Shown: piece after piece, positions 44,869 through 54,143 of the stretch
Numbering within the stretch: position 1 is the first letter of the stretch
Layout of the letters: every line of letters begins with the position of its first letter
From: Corynebacterium pilosum DSM 20521 = CIP 103422
GTDB lineage: Bacteria > Actinomycetota > Actinomycetes > Mycobacteriales > Mycobacteriaceae
Length of the DNA stretch: 64,000 bases
Reading direction: 5' to 3'
NCBI RefSeq assembly: GCF_000373805.1
Contig: NZ_KB892439.1
Coordinates: forward strand, 90,398 to 154,397
Position numbers and translations under genes: made by a program
Notes under the pieces: model-generated
The model's database searches: none
What the model saw: only the letters and a program-made list of their open reading frames with translations
Told to the model about the DNA's origin: nothing

Positions 44869-45678
44869 TCACTCCCCACGCGTGAGCTCATCGTAGAGGT
44901 CTTCGATATCTGCCACCGCGCGCAACTGATCGATGTTGGTAAAAGAAATCGTCTGCATCGCCTTGTGCAGCAAGTCCAGGTCAGAATCATCCAGCATGGG
45001 CGCCACCTTCGGCGATGGCACGCTGGGCAGGCCACGGCCCGTCCAGAAAAACTCCGAACCCTCCGCCGAGTTCTCCTTCGACACCGTCGCCGCCGAAGCA
45101 CGCACGGTATGCTCCAGCGAGTTCAGGTCCAGCCCGCGCAGCTGGAACAGGGCTGGCGGATCCGCGTCAATACGCGCGGCGGCTTTCTCCGCCATCGCAA
45201 CGGCGTGCTTGCAGGCCTCCGCCTGGTCGGGACAATCGCAGTTGAACACGATGTCGCGTAAGTCCTCTGCCAGAAGCAGGTCCAGTACGCGGTCCTCGAA
45301 GGTACCCCGGCGCGCCAAGGTGATCCCGTTGGGGGTGCGCGCCAAGATATCCGTGATCTCGGTCAGTTCCTCCGGTCCGCGGTAGGGCAGGCGCATCACC
45401 ACGTTGAAAGGTTCGTTCTGGGAGCCGGCCACCTGACCGTGGATGGCGCCATTGCGCAGGTTTAGGTCGATCACGTTGCCGTTGGCGGCGTACTCGCGCC
45501 CACGGCTGATCCGCCCCTGGTCAGTCTTGCGGATGGCTGCGTTGAAGATGCGCATGGCCGCCGGGGACCACGTCATGCCTGTTGGTCGCGGTGGGACGTT
45601 GACCTCGTCGGCAGAGTTGACGCGTGTGCGGGCGCCAAAGTTGGCGTAGATGACATTGTCTTTGCGTGGACGTGCCAT
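44869..45678 (-). CDS. SWIM zinc-finger protein
   Basis: 269 residues. The SWIM motif CDCPDQAEACKH (about 151) follows CxCx(n)CxH; the rest has no recognised fold. SWIM domains bind DNA or proteins and are often found beside SNF2-family ATPases. It begins three bases after the SNF2 stop codon, so the two are translated together. Confidence 0.85.
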   Translation of the reverse strand: MARPRKDNVIYANFGARTRVNSADEVNVPPRPTGMTWSPAAMRIFNAAIRKTDQGRISRGREYAANGNVIDLNLRNGAIHGQVAGSQNEPFNVVMRLPYRGPEELTEITDILARTPNGITLARRGTFEDRVLDLLLAEDLRDIVFNCDCPDQAEACKHAVAMAEKAAARIDADPPALFQLRGLDLNSLEHTVRASAATVSKENSAEGSEFFWTGRGLPSVPSPKVAPMLDDSDLDLLHKAMQTISFTNIDQLRAVADIEDLYDELTRGE

Positions 45679-45681
45679 GTG

Positions 45682-48600
45682 TTACTCCTTTTCTGCCCGG
45701 TAGGCCATGAGCCGCTGCAGGTCGTCGGGCTCTAGTTCGGTAATCCAGCCTTCGCCCTCGCCGACGACGGTACCGGCCAACTGCATCTTGCCGTCAAGGA
45801 CGTCCTGGATGGACTCTTCCATGGTGCCGCGGGTGATCATCTTGTACACGTCGACGTTCTTGTCCTGGCCGATGCGGTAGGCGCGGTCCGTGGCCTGGTT
45901 TTCCACCGCAGGGTTCCACCAGCGGTCCATGTGTACCACCATCGAGGCGGCCGTCAAGTTCAAACCGGTGCCGCCAGCCTTCAAGGACAGCAGCATGGCG
46001 CGCGGCCCGTCCTCGGACTGGAAGTGAGCGACCATGTTGTCTCGCTTATTCTTGCTCACCCCGCCGTGCAGGAAGGGAATGTCCTCCCCCAGACGCGAGG
46101 ATATATAGGGCTGCAGGATGTCGCCGAAGGCCTTGTACTGCGTAAAGATCAGCACGCGCCGATCCTCTTCGACGGCCTTGCGCAGCAGCTCCATCAGCTT
46201 TTCCACCTTGCCAGAGCGGTGCGCGCCGTTAAGGGTGACCGGTGAGCCATCGCCAAGATAGTGCGACGGGTGATTACAGATCTGCTTGATGCGCGTGATC
46301 GTCGCCAGCACCAGCCCCTTGCGCGCCATCCCGCTGCGCTCGCTTAAGGCCCGCTGCATCGAGTCAGTCAACGCCTTATACATGGCGGCCTGCTCAGTGG
46401 TCATATCGACGACGACAATCTCCTCTGCCTTCTCCGGAAGATCATCAATAATCGAGGGGTCAGTCTTCAACCGGCGCAGAATGAACGGGGCAGTCAGCCG
46501 ACGCAGCCGCTCCCCCATCTCCGCCGCCAGATCCTCATCGCGCGAACCCTCAATCGCCTTCGCAAAATGATTGCGGAAGAACGTGGCGGAGCCCAGCATG
46601 CCGGGGTTCACGAAGTCCAGGATAGAGCGCATCTCACTCAGCCGGTTCTCAATTGGCGTACCCGTCAGCGCGATGCGGTGGCGCGCCGGGATCGCGCGGA
46701 CGGACTTGGAGGCGCGTGTCGACGAGTTCTTAATCGCCTGAGCTTCATCAAGGACCACGTGGTCCCAGTCGAACTGGCTGAGCTCGGAAAAGTCGCGCCC
46801 CACCACACCGTAGGAGGTGATCAGCACATCCAGGCTCTCCATCGCCTCGAAGAGTTCCGCCCCGTGCAGGCGGTCGGAGCCGTGGTGGACGGCAACCTTC
46901 AGCCCCGGCACGAATCGCTTGGCCTCATTGGCCCAGTTGCCCACCACGGACGTGGGTGCGACGACCAGTGTTGGCCCGGCCACGTCCCCGCGTTCGTGTT
47001 CCACGGCCAGCATGGTGAGCAGCTGCAGGGTTTTGCCCAGGCCCATATCGTCGGCAAGCACAGCGCCCAGGTTGTTGCGGGACATGAAGTAAAGCCAGTC
47101 CACGCCGCGTCGCTGATAGTCGCGCAGCTCGGCCGTCACCGTGTCGGGGACATCCACGCGCAGCGGTGCGGGCATCTCCTGGCCGCCAATCAGGGAGGTG
47201 AACCAGGGTGAGCCTTCGAACTCGATAGGTTCGCTGGCCATGGATTCCAGGGCCAGTTCGCGCAGCTCGGCGGCGGAGACCATGCCATTTCCGTCGGCGT
47301 CTAAGCCGCCCTCGCCTTCCCCACTCGCGGCGGCGTTATATTCCTCGCGCAACCGCTCGGCTTCGGCGGCCAGCTCTTCGGCGTCCTCGGCCCCGTTGGA
47401 CTTCGCGATCTCCGCGCGCATCGCCGCCTGTTCCATGCGGCGTTTCAGCCCGGCGCGGGATTGCGCAGCCAGCTGCTCCATGTAGTCGGAGATTTTGCTT
47501 AACGACGAGGTGTCGGCCAGAACCCACTCGCCGCGCAGTTTGATCAGGCCGGTTTTGGAGTTGACCAGCTCTGCCATTTCCTCGTCGGTGAGATCCACAT
47601 CGCCGACGGAGAGGCGCCAATCGTAGGTGAGCAGCTGGTCGAAACCGAGGCGGGTGACTGTGGCAGCGTCGGCTGGGTCGTGGGCGCGCGCCACGTGGAG
47701 TTTCGCGGTTGTCTCGGCGGTGGACCAGGCCCGTGGGAGCATGACGGCGAAGCCTGCGGCGCGCAGTGCGGCGGCGTCGTGTTGGACGAACTGGACGATC
47801 TGGTCGGTGGTCAGGTAGGTGTCCCAGTCACCGACATTGTTTGGGTCGCCTTGCGTGCCGATCGGTGGGTGCAGGGTGGCATCCACGCGTGGGGTGATCT
47901 CCATGGCGCGGCGCAGCGAGCTTTTGAGCTTTTCGGTACTGGTGGGGTCCAGCTCGGCTAGGCGGATGGGCCGTGGTGCATCCGTCCCGCTGCGGACCTG
48001 GACGCGGACGGGCCACCGGTCGTCGCCGGTATTCGTGGCGACGGCATCAACGGAATCGGTAGCGTCGGGCTGTTCGACGATGAAGACCATCTGCACGTTG
48101 ACGGCGGTGATAGAGCCGTTCCACGCGGTGATGTGCTTCAGCAGCTGGGGGCCGCCGCGGCGCAGCGGCTGGGAGCGCAGCAGCGAGTCGACGAAGTCAT
48201 GCAGCGGGTAGGCTCGCTCTTCTTCGAGCACGTGGCGCAGGCGCGCAGAGGTGATCCAGTGGACGAAGGTCTGGGCGATAGATTCGGACAGGTTGACGTT
48301 GTTGACCACGATCGCCCCGGGGGCGGCGGCGACCATGTCTGCTAGCCAGCCGCGCTCCTCCAGCCCGGTGCCTAGCTGCCATTCCGGGAACCACTGGTTG
48401 TCGATGTACTGCACGCGGATGCTCACCCGCCCGGCGCGGATGAATTCGGTCAGGCCTTTATACATGCGCAGGATCCAGTAGAGGTCCGGTGCTACCGATT
48501 CGCGTTGGGCGCGGGTGGCCGCCGGGGAGTCCTGGTCGAGGAAAGAGATCTGTTCTAGGAAAGAGATGGCCTCATCCGGGGCGAACGCGGCGGCGGGGAT

Positions 48601-48813
48601 GCGCAGGTTCACCTGGCGGCCCTTGGGTGTTTGGAGGGTGGCGCTGACACGGCGGCGGAACTGATCGTCGTTAAGCATCGCTTCGATGACCGGTGGGAAC
48701 GTGCCCGAGGGGACTTGGGAGGGCAGGATGATGCGGTGGCCGTGCACCTGTTCAACCCAAAGGTTGAGGCCGGAATCTGCAAGCCAGAGTCCGTGCACCA
48801 GGTAGTCAGCCAT
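45682..48813 (-). CDS. SNF2-family DNA-dependent ATPase with an EF-hand-like loop
   Basis: About 1043 residues. The N-terminal 500 residues are the SNF2-associated region. Helicase motifs follow: I, ADDMGLGKTLQLL (about 615); II, VVLDEAQAIKNSSTRA (about 695); III, ALTGTPIENRLSE (about 720); V/VI, KAGGTGLNLTAASMVVHMDR (about 955) and NQATDRAYRIGQ (about 985). Residues about 500-515 read DADGNGMVSAAE, a canonical EF-hand loop between two helices. The frame opens at 48828 (TTG), but AGGAC sits before the ATG at 48813. Such ATPases slide along DNA and act in repair or bound-protein removal. Confidence 0.92.
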   Translation of the reverse strand: MADYLVHGLWLADSGLNLWVEQVHGHRIILPSQVPSGTFPPVIEAMLNDDQFRRRVSATLQTPKGRQVNLRIPAAAFAPDEAISFLEQISFLDQDSPAATRAQRESVAPDLYWILRMYKGLTEFIRAGRVSIRVQYIDNQWFPEWQLGTGLEERGWLADMVAAAPGAIVVNNVNLSESIAQTFVHWITSARLRHVLEEERAYPLHDFVDSLLRSQPLRRGGPQLLKHITAWNGSITAVNVQMVFIVEQPDATDSVDAVATNTGDDRWPVRVQVRSGTDAPRPIRLAELDPTSTEKLKSSLRRAMEITPRVDATLHPPIGTQGDPNNVGDWDTYLTTDQIVQFVQHDAAALRAAGFAVMLPRAWSTAETTAKLHVARAHDPADAATVTRLGFDQLLTYDWRLSVGDVDLTDEEMAELVNSKTGLIKLRGEWVLADTSSLSKISDYMEQLAAQSRAGLKRRMEQAAMRAEIAKSNGAEDAEELAAEAERLREEYNAAASGEGEGGLDADGNGMVSAAELRELALESMASEPIEFEGSPWFTSLIGGQEMPAPLRVDVPDTVTAELRDYQRRGVDWLYFMSRNNLGAVLADDMGLGKTLQLLTMLAVEHERGDVAGPTLVVAPTSVVGNWANEAKRFVPGLKVAVHHGSDRLHGAELFEAMESLDVLITSYGVVGRDFSELSQFDWDHVVLDEAQAIKNSSTRASKSVRAIPARHRIALTGTPIENRLSEMRSILDFVNPGMLGSATFFRNHFAKAIEGSRDEDLAAEMGERLRRLTAPFILRRLKTDPSIIDDLPEKAEEIVVVDMTTEQAAMYKALTDSMQRALSERSGMARKGLVLATITRIKQICNHPSHYLGDGSPVTLNGAHRSGKVEKLMELLRKAVEEDRRVLIFTQYKAFGDILQPYISSRLGEDIPFLHGGVSKNKRDNMVAHFQSEDGPRAMLLSLKAGGTGLNLTAASMVVHMDRWWNPAVENQATDRAYRIGQDKNVDVYKMITRGTMEESIQDVLDGKMQLAGTVVGEGEGWITELEPDDLQRLMAYRAEKE

Positions 48814-48959
48814 ACTTGTCCTACTCAACTTCCTTATTCAACGTGTGATCTTGCTAATAGGCGACGGGTGTCATAACTCGTCGCACCACGTGCGCTATTG
48901 TCGAACCAACCATTGTACCCGCGCTAACCACAACGCGTTAGATTGAAAGAAGAACACGG

Positions 48960-50558
48960 ATGAGCGATAACACGTGGATGATTATTGCGATCGTCATTTA
49001 CTTCGCTGTGATGATCGGTATTGGGTGGTATTCCTACCGCCAAACCAAGAAGTATGACGACTACGTGCTGGGCGATCGTGGCCTCCACCCCTTCGTGGCA
49101 GGCTTGTCGGCTGGCGCTTCCGATATGTCGGGCTGGTTGCTCATGGGCCTGCCGGGCGCGCTCTACGTCTCGGGTATGAGTGAGCTGTGGATTGCGATCG
49201 GCTTGCTGATCGGCACGTGGGCGAACTGGCGCTATGTTGCCCCGCGCATGCGCTCCTACTCGGAGGTCGCCGGTAACTCGATCACCATGCCCAGCTTCTT
49301 CGAAAACCGCGTGCACGATTCTTCACGCATTCTGCGTATTCTAGCTGCCGCCATCATTATCTTCTTCTTCACTTTCTACGTGTCCTCCGGCATGGTGGCC
49401 GGCGGCCGCTACTTCGAGTCCACCTTCCAGGGCGACTACCTGACGGGCATGCTGATCGTCGGTGGCATTACGGTGCTGTACACCTTCATTGGCGGTTTCC
49501 TTGCGGTGAGCTACACCGACGTGGTGCAGGGCCTGCTGATGTTTTCGGCACTACTGATCGTTCCGATCATGGCGTTTATCTCGCTGGATGATCCCAGCAC
49601 GCTGTTTAGCTTTGCGACGAACAATGCTTACGGCCCGCACTCCGAACCGAATGAGACCTACTTCAACCTGATCGCTGGCGTCTCTGCCGTGACCATCATC
49701 GGCAACCTGGCGTGGGGTCTGGGCTATTTTGGCCAGCCGCACATTATTTCCAGGTTCATGGCGCTGCGCTCCCCTTCCCAGGCACGCCAGGCCGGTAACT
49801 ATGGCGTGTTCTGGGTGACGTTGTGCTTCCTCGGAGGCATCGCCACGGCGATCATCTCCACGCAGTACTTCGAGGAAAAGAGCGCCACGGTCACTGACAC
49901 CACCAGCTATGAGACGATCTTCCTCGACCTGACGCGGATCATGTTCCACCCGCTGATCGCCGGCATCATCTTGACAGCCGTGCTGGCTGCCATCATGTCC
50001 ACGATGAGCTCCCAGCTGCTGGTGACCTCCTCTGCCCTCGTCGAGGACATCTACCGCGTGTTCGGCAAGAAGCGCGTGTCCACCACCGGGCTGCTGCTAG
50101 GTTCGCGCCTGATGGTGCTGGCGGTGGCGATCGTCGCAATGCTGCTCGCGATCAACCCCTCCGATTCGATCTTGAACCTGGTGGGCTTCGCGTGGGCCGG
50201 CTTCGGTTCCGCGTTCGGCCCGGTCATCCTGGCCTCGCTGTACTGGAAGCGCCTGACCGCGCCAGGGGCGATTGCAGGCATGGCCACCGGGGCGGTCGTC
50301 TCCTTCGTGTGGGGCAATATCGATGCCGACTGGGCCGCGATGTACGAAATCGTCCCCGGCTTCTTCTCCGCGGCCATCGTGATGGTGCTGGTTTCGCTGG
50401 CCACCAAACCACACCCAGAGGCAGAGGCCGAGTTCGATGAGGCCATCGCCGTCACCCGCTACTCCTCCCAGCACCCGAATACCACCTTTGCGCAGGCCCG
50501 TGAACAGATTCACACTTCCCCGCGCGAGGGAACCACTGAGGGGTCCACCGCAGTCTAA
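48960..50558 (+). CDS. putP: Sodium/proline symporter
   Basis: 532 residues, sodium:solute symporter family, 13 membrane segments. GLSAGASDMSGWLLMGLPGA (about 49-68) is the PutP Na-binding/proline region, and GLGYFGQPHIISRFMALRS (about 255) is a second family signature. It takes up proline with sodium for nutrition or osmotic protection. GAAAGAAG precedes the ATG. Confidence 0.95.
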   Translation: MSDNTWMIIAIVIYFAVMIGIGWYSYRQTKKYDDYVLGDRGLHPFVAGLSAGASDMSGWLLMGLPGALYVSGMSELWIAIGLLIGTWANWRYVAPRMRSYSEVAGNSITMPSFFENRVHDSSRILRILAAAIIIFFFTFYVSSGMVAGGRYFESTFQGDYLTGMLIVGGITVLYTFIGGFLAVSYTDVVQGLLMFSALLIVPIMAFISLDDPSTLFSFATNNAYGPHSEPNETYFNLIAGVSAVTIIGNLAWGLGYFGQPHIISRFMALRSPSQARQAGNYGVFWVTLCFLGGIATAIISTQYFEEKSATVTDTTSYETIFLDLTRIMFHPLIAGIILTAVLAAIMSTMSSQLLVTSSALVEDIYRVFGKKRVSTTGLLLGSRLMVLAVAIVAMLLAINPSDSILNLVGFAWAGFGSAFGPVILASLYWKRLTAPGAIAGMATGAVVSFVWGNIDADWAAMYEIVPGFFSAAIVMVLVSLATKPHPEAEAEFDEAIAVTRYSSQHPNTTFAQAREQIHTSPREGTTEGSTAV

Positions 50559-50564
50559 GGAGGT

Positions 50565-51242
50565 ATGCGCACTTTTACCCGCGTCTACCTTCTAGTCCTG
50601 ATACTGCTCACGCTTGCCACCGTCCCGCTTCCTGCTCCACCCGGGATCGACACGGGCGCGCGTGAGCTTTCTGCTTTTTTGGACCACACACCCTCTTCCG
50701 CACACCGCGAGCGGATCCCCGGATATAGGCGCGAGGCTTTCGGCCCCGGCTGGGCCACCCTTTCCTCCGGCTGCACCGTACGCGAGCAGCTTCTGGTTGA
50801 GCATTTTTCGCTTGACGACGATCCCCCTTCCGTACCCGCCAAACGGTCCTGCCCCTCGTCGTTAAGCACCCTTGATCCTGCTGTTGTGATCACGGACCCG
50901 TACACGGGCAGCGAGCTGGTGCGCACGGACGTGGAGATTGACCACCTGGTGCCGTTGGCGGCGGCGTGGGACCTGGGGGCACATAGCTGGGACGACGCGG
51001 CGCGGGAGGCGTTTGCGAATGACCCGCTGAATCTGGTGGTCACCTCAAGGGAGGCGAACCAGGAGAAGTCGGACAAGCTGCCGAGTGAGTGGCTGCCGCC
51101 TGCTCGTGCTGCGCGATGCGACTACGCCATTAGAATGGCCAGCGTCGCCTATCGATACTCTTTGGCGCTGCCGGAGGGAGACAAGAAAGTCCTGCGCAGG
51201 CAATGCCGTTTGACTATCGGTGCGTGGTTCATCGTAAGGTAA
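50565..51242 (+). CDS. Secreted HNH/DUF1524 nuclease
   Basis: 225 residues. An N-terminal signal peptide or anchor (about 1-25) is followed by a mature domain with VEIDHLVPLAAAWDLG (about 125) and ANDPLNLVVTSREANQEKS (about 150), the DUF1524 pattern with HNH-type residues (DH..N..EANQ). Enzymes of this kind are non-specific DNases, secreted or surface bound. It begins six bases after the putP stop with GGAGG, so is translated from the same message. Partner or role unknown; nutrient release, competence or competition are possible. Confidence 0.85.
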   Translation: MRTFTRVYLLVLILLTLATVPLPAPPGIDTGARELSAFLDHTPSSAHRERIPGYRREAFGPGWATLSSGCTVREQLLVEHFSLDDDPPSVPAKRSCPSSLSTLDPAVVITDPYTGSELVRTDVEIDHLVPLAAAWDLGAHSWDDAAREAFANDPLNLVVTSREANQEKSDKLPSEWLPPARAARCDYAIRMASVAYRYSLALPEGDKKVLRRQCRLTIGAWFIVR

Positions 51243-51284
51243 ACACGAACATTTCCCGATTTTATTAGAGACTGTGAGGCATAC

Positions 51285-51761
51285 ATGCTGAATTCCCTTC
51301 TCATCTTCTTTCACGTGGCCGCGGCGATCCTGCTGCTGGCACCCGTGATGGTGGGTGTCTCCGCTTTCCCACGCCAGGCTGACGCAGCCCGTGCCGGCGA
51401 CGAACGCGCTGCCGGACGCGCACAGCTGCTGCACCGTGTCAGCTCCACCTACGGTATGCTCTCCGCGCTGGTTCCGCTGCTGGGTGCTGCGGTGCTGTTC
51501 GCTGGTTGGTCCGAGTACAAGACCATGTGGCAGTTCCACACCTCGCTGATCGTGGCCATCGTGGCGTGGGCGGTCCTGATCGCGCTGGTGATCCCGCAGC
51601 AGAAGAAGATGATGGGCAGCCTCAACCTGCTGCCGGCATCCGATGCGGATCCAGAGCATGACCACGTTGCCAACTGGGATGGTGCAAAGAAGAAGGCCAC
51701 CATTGGCGGCGGCATCTTTAACCTGCTGTGGATCATTCTTCTGATCCTGATGTACGTCTAA
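51285..51761 (+). CDS. Small integral membrane protein of unknown function
   Basis: 158 residues with four hydrophobic segments (about 4-25, 58-78, 88-106, 138-157) and a charged middle. The pattern (FFHVAAAILLLAPVMVGVS) recalls DUF2269-type proteins, but this is weak. Short intergenic spacing follows the nuclease and a terminator ends it. I cannot assign a function. Confidence 0.75.
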   Translation: MLNSLLIFFHVAAAILLLAPVMVGVSAFPRQADAARAGDERAAGRAQLLHRVSSTYGMLSALVPLLGAAVLFAGWSEYKTMWQFHTSLIVAIVAWAVLIALVIPQQKKMMGSLNLLPASDADPEHDHVANWDGAKKKATIGGGIFNLLWIILLILMYV

Positions 51762-51810
51762 AACAACTAGCCGCCTCTCCCCTGGCGCAGCGCCTCTTTG
51801 AGGGGAAAGC

Positions 51811-51852
51811 AAAGGTCCGCATCCTTTTACGGGATGCGGACCTTTTTGCTTT
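51811..51852. terminator. Bidirectional terminator between the membrane protein and deaD
   Basis: AAAGGTCCGCATCC (51811-51824) and GGATGCGGACCTTT (51832-51845) form a perfect 14-base stem, loop of seven, with a T run on the plus strand (and T-rich sequence on the minus strand). It serves both the upstream plus-strand gene and the convergent deaD. Confidence 0.9.
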
Positions 51853-51879
51853 TTTGAAGTGCGTGTTAAGCGTGCGGTC

Positions 51880-53955
51880 TTAGTCGCGCCAACGGCCACC
51901 ACGGCCACCGCGTCCACCACGATCGTCACGGTCGCGGCCACCACGGTAACCTCCGCGGCCACCGCGGTCATCACGGTCACGGCCACCACGGTAACCACCG
52001 CGGCCGCCACGACCACGGCCACCGGCACCACCACGGAAGTGGCCGGCGCCGCCGCCAGCATCCTTCTCAATGTGGATCAGCTGGCCGGAGATGCGGGTGT
52101 CTTCCAAGCGGTCCAGGACGGACGGGTCCAGGTTCTTCGGCAGCTCTACCAGGGTGTGGTCCACCGCGATAGTGATGCGTCCGAAGTCTTTGGAGCTCAA
52201 TCCGCCCTCGTTGGCGATCGCACCGACGATGGCGCCAGGGCGCACGTGCTGGCGCTTGCCCACCGCAAGGCGGTAGGTTTCGAAGTCGCCGTCTCGCTCG
52301 AAGCGGTCGCGTCCACGGCCCCGGTCGCCGCGATCTCCACGGTCAAAGCGGTCGCGTCCGCCGCGGTCACGGCGATCATCACGGTCCCACTTGTCGCGGT
52401 CGCGGCGATCCCGCTTCTGCTTCGGTGGCTCCTTCATGAAGAACTCTTCGCCGGCCTGCGCCTGGGTTGCCAGGGCTGCGGCTACGTCCTCCATTGGCAC
52501 GTCGTTGGCCTCGGAGTAGTCCTTGACCAGCTTGCGGAAGATGTCCATCTCCTTGGATTCCAAAGATTCGGTGATGGAGTCAGCGAACTTCGCCTTGCGC
52601 GACTCGTTGACCTCATCAACCGTCGGCAGTTCCATCTCTTCGATCTTCGCGTTGGTCACGCGCTCAATGGAGCGCAGCATGCGACGCTCGCGCGGAGTGA
52701 CGAACAGGATCGCCTCACCGGAACGTCCGGCACGGCCGGTTCGGCCAATGCGGTGGACGTAGCTTTCGGTGTCATTCGGAATATCGTAGTTGAACACGTG
52801 GGAGATGCGCTCCACGTCCAGACCACGAGCAGCCACATCCGTAGCCACCAGAATGTCTAGGCGGCCGTCACGCAGCTGGTCCACGGTGCGCTCACGCTGC
52901 TGCTGGGCGATATCGCCGTTGATTGCAGCCGCCGAGAACCCACGTGCGCGCAGCTTCTCTGCCAGTTCCTCGGTTTCGTGCTTGGTGCGCACGAACACGA
53001 TCATGGCGTCGAACTCGGTCACCTCAAGGATGCGGGTGATCGCGTCCAGCTTGTTGCGGTGCGCCGTGAACAGGTAGCGCTGGCGGATGTTGGTGTTGGT
53101 GCGGGTCTCGCTCTTAACGGTGACCTCTGCTGGATTGTCCAAGTACTGCTTGGAAATCTTGCGGATCCCGTTCGGCATGGTTGCCGAAAACAGTGCGACC
53201 TGCTTCTCATTCGGGGTGTCTTCCAGGATGCGTTCCACGTCTTCCTGGAAGCCCATGTTCAACATCTCGTCGGCCTCATCGAGCACCAAGAAGCGCAAGT
53301 TGGAAATATCCAGCGTGCCCTTCTCCAAATGGTCGATGACACGGCCTGGCGTGCCGACGATAATCTGCGCACCACGGCGCAGGCCTGCCAGCTGGACGCC
53401 GTAGGCCTGACCGCCGTAAATCGGCAGTACCTGGATCTTGCCCAGGTGGTCCGCGAAGGACTGGAAGCTGTCTGCCACCTGGAGCGCTAGCTCACGTGTG
53501 GGCGCCAGCACCAGGGCCTGCGGATAGCGCTCATTCGGGTCGATTTGGCTGAGAACTGGAAGCGCAAAGGCTGCGGTCTTACCCGTACCAGTTTGCGCGA
53601 GACCGACAACGTCTCGGCCTTCCATCAGCAGTGGAATCGTCTCAGCCTGAATGGCGGAAGGCTTCTCAAAGCCCACGCGCTTGACGGCATTCAGGACCTT
53701 CTCGGGCAGGCCGAGGTTGTCAAAGCCGTTGTCGGCGTCCTCTGCAGGTTCTTCGGTTACTTCTTCATTGGCCGTATCCGCTTCTGCGGTGTCGGCGCCG
53801 GTGTCCTCAGAGTCCGCCGCATCCCTGGTGTCTTCGTTAGTGGCCTGCACAGTTTCCTGCTCTGCCACGACATCCTGCGGGTTATTCTGAGTTTCCGACT
53901 CATTAACATTGTCCGGCTCATGTACGTCGCCGGTGACGTTTTCGGAATTGCTCAT
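51880..53955 (-). CDS. deaD: DEAD-box RNA helicase
   Basis: 691 residues. An acidic N-terminal tail (1-75) precedes Q motif GFEKPSAIQAETIPLL, motif I ALAQTGTGKTAAF-type (GLAQTGTGKT about 125), motif II VLDEADEML (about 227), SAT and HRIGRTGRAGRSG (about 390). The DbpA-type RNA-binding domain begins about 565 (ETYRLAVGKRQHVRPGAIVG), and the last about 60 residues are RGG-type repeats such as RGGYRGGRDRDD. It unwinds RNA in ribosome assembly, mRNA decay and the cold response. No strong ribosome site ahead of the ATG. Confidence 0.95.
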   Translation of the reverse strand: MSNSENVTGDVHEPDNVNESETQNNPQDVVAEQETVQATNEDTRDAADSEDTGADTAEADTANEEVTEEPAEDADNGFDNLGLPEKVLNAVKRVGFEKPSAIQAETIPLLMEGRDVVGLAQTGTGKTAAFALPVLSQIDPNERYPQALVLAPTRELALQVADSFQSFADHLGKIQVLPIYGGQAYGVQLAGLRRGAQIIVGTPGRVIDHLEKGTLDISNLRFLVLDEADEMLNMGFQEDVERILEDTPNEKQVALFSATMPNGIRKISKQYLDNPAEVTVKSETRTNTNIRQRYLFTAHRNKLDAITRILEVTEFDAMIVFVRTKHETEELAEKLRARGFSAAAINGDIAQQQRERTVDQLRDGRLDILVATDVAARGLDVERISHVFNYDIPNDTESYVHRIGRTGRAGRSGEAILFVTPRERRMLRSIERVTNAKIEEMELPTVDEVNESRKAKFADSITESLESKEMDIFRKLVKDYSEANDVPMEDVAAALATQAQAGEEFFMKEPPKQKRDRRDRDKWDRDDRRDRGGRDRFDRGDRGDRGRGRDRFERDGDFETYRLAVGKRQHVRPGAIVGAIANEGGLSSKDFGRITIAVDHTLVELPKNLDPSVLDRLEDTRISGQLIHIEKDAGGGAGHFRGGAGGRGRGGRGGYRGGRDRDDRGGRGGYRGGRDRDDRGGRGGRGGRWRD

Positions 53956-54086
53956 CGCCTACGAACAGTACGCCACTGATCCACTTTTCACCATTCGCTT
54001 TACGACGACACGCCCACCCCACCACCAATTCGTGCGATCAATGGGGGTAGTTTTCGAGCAGCTCAAGCAATATGTCCGCACAATGT

Positions 54087-54100
54087 GGGGACCAGTCCCC
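54087..54100. promoter_or_regulatory. Palindrome upstream of the first lipoprotein gene
   Basis: GGGGAC-CA-GTCCCC, a 6-base perfect inverted repeat with a two-base centre, about 45 bases before the lipoprotein start. Its size suits a dimeric regulator or a cruciform. No family assigned. Confidence 0.4.
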
Positions 54101-54143
54101 GAAACGCTGACACCCGCAAACATCACGCGATACAGCGCAGTGT

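Noticed and set aside
51045..52860. Overlapping long frames (341 codons minus, 333 codons plus) around deaD
   Set aside because: Both are made of low-complexity repeats created by the RGG-rich end of deaD and cover known genes.
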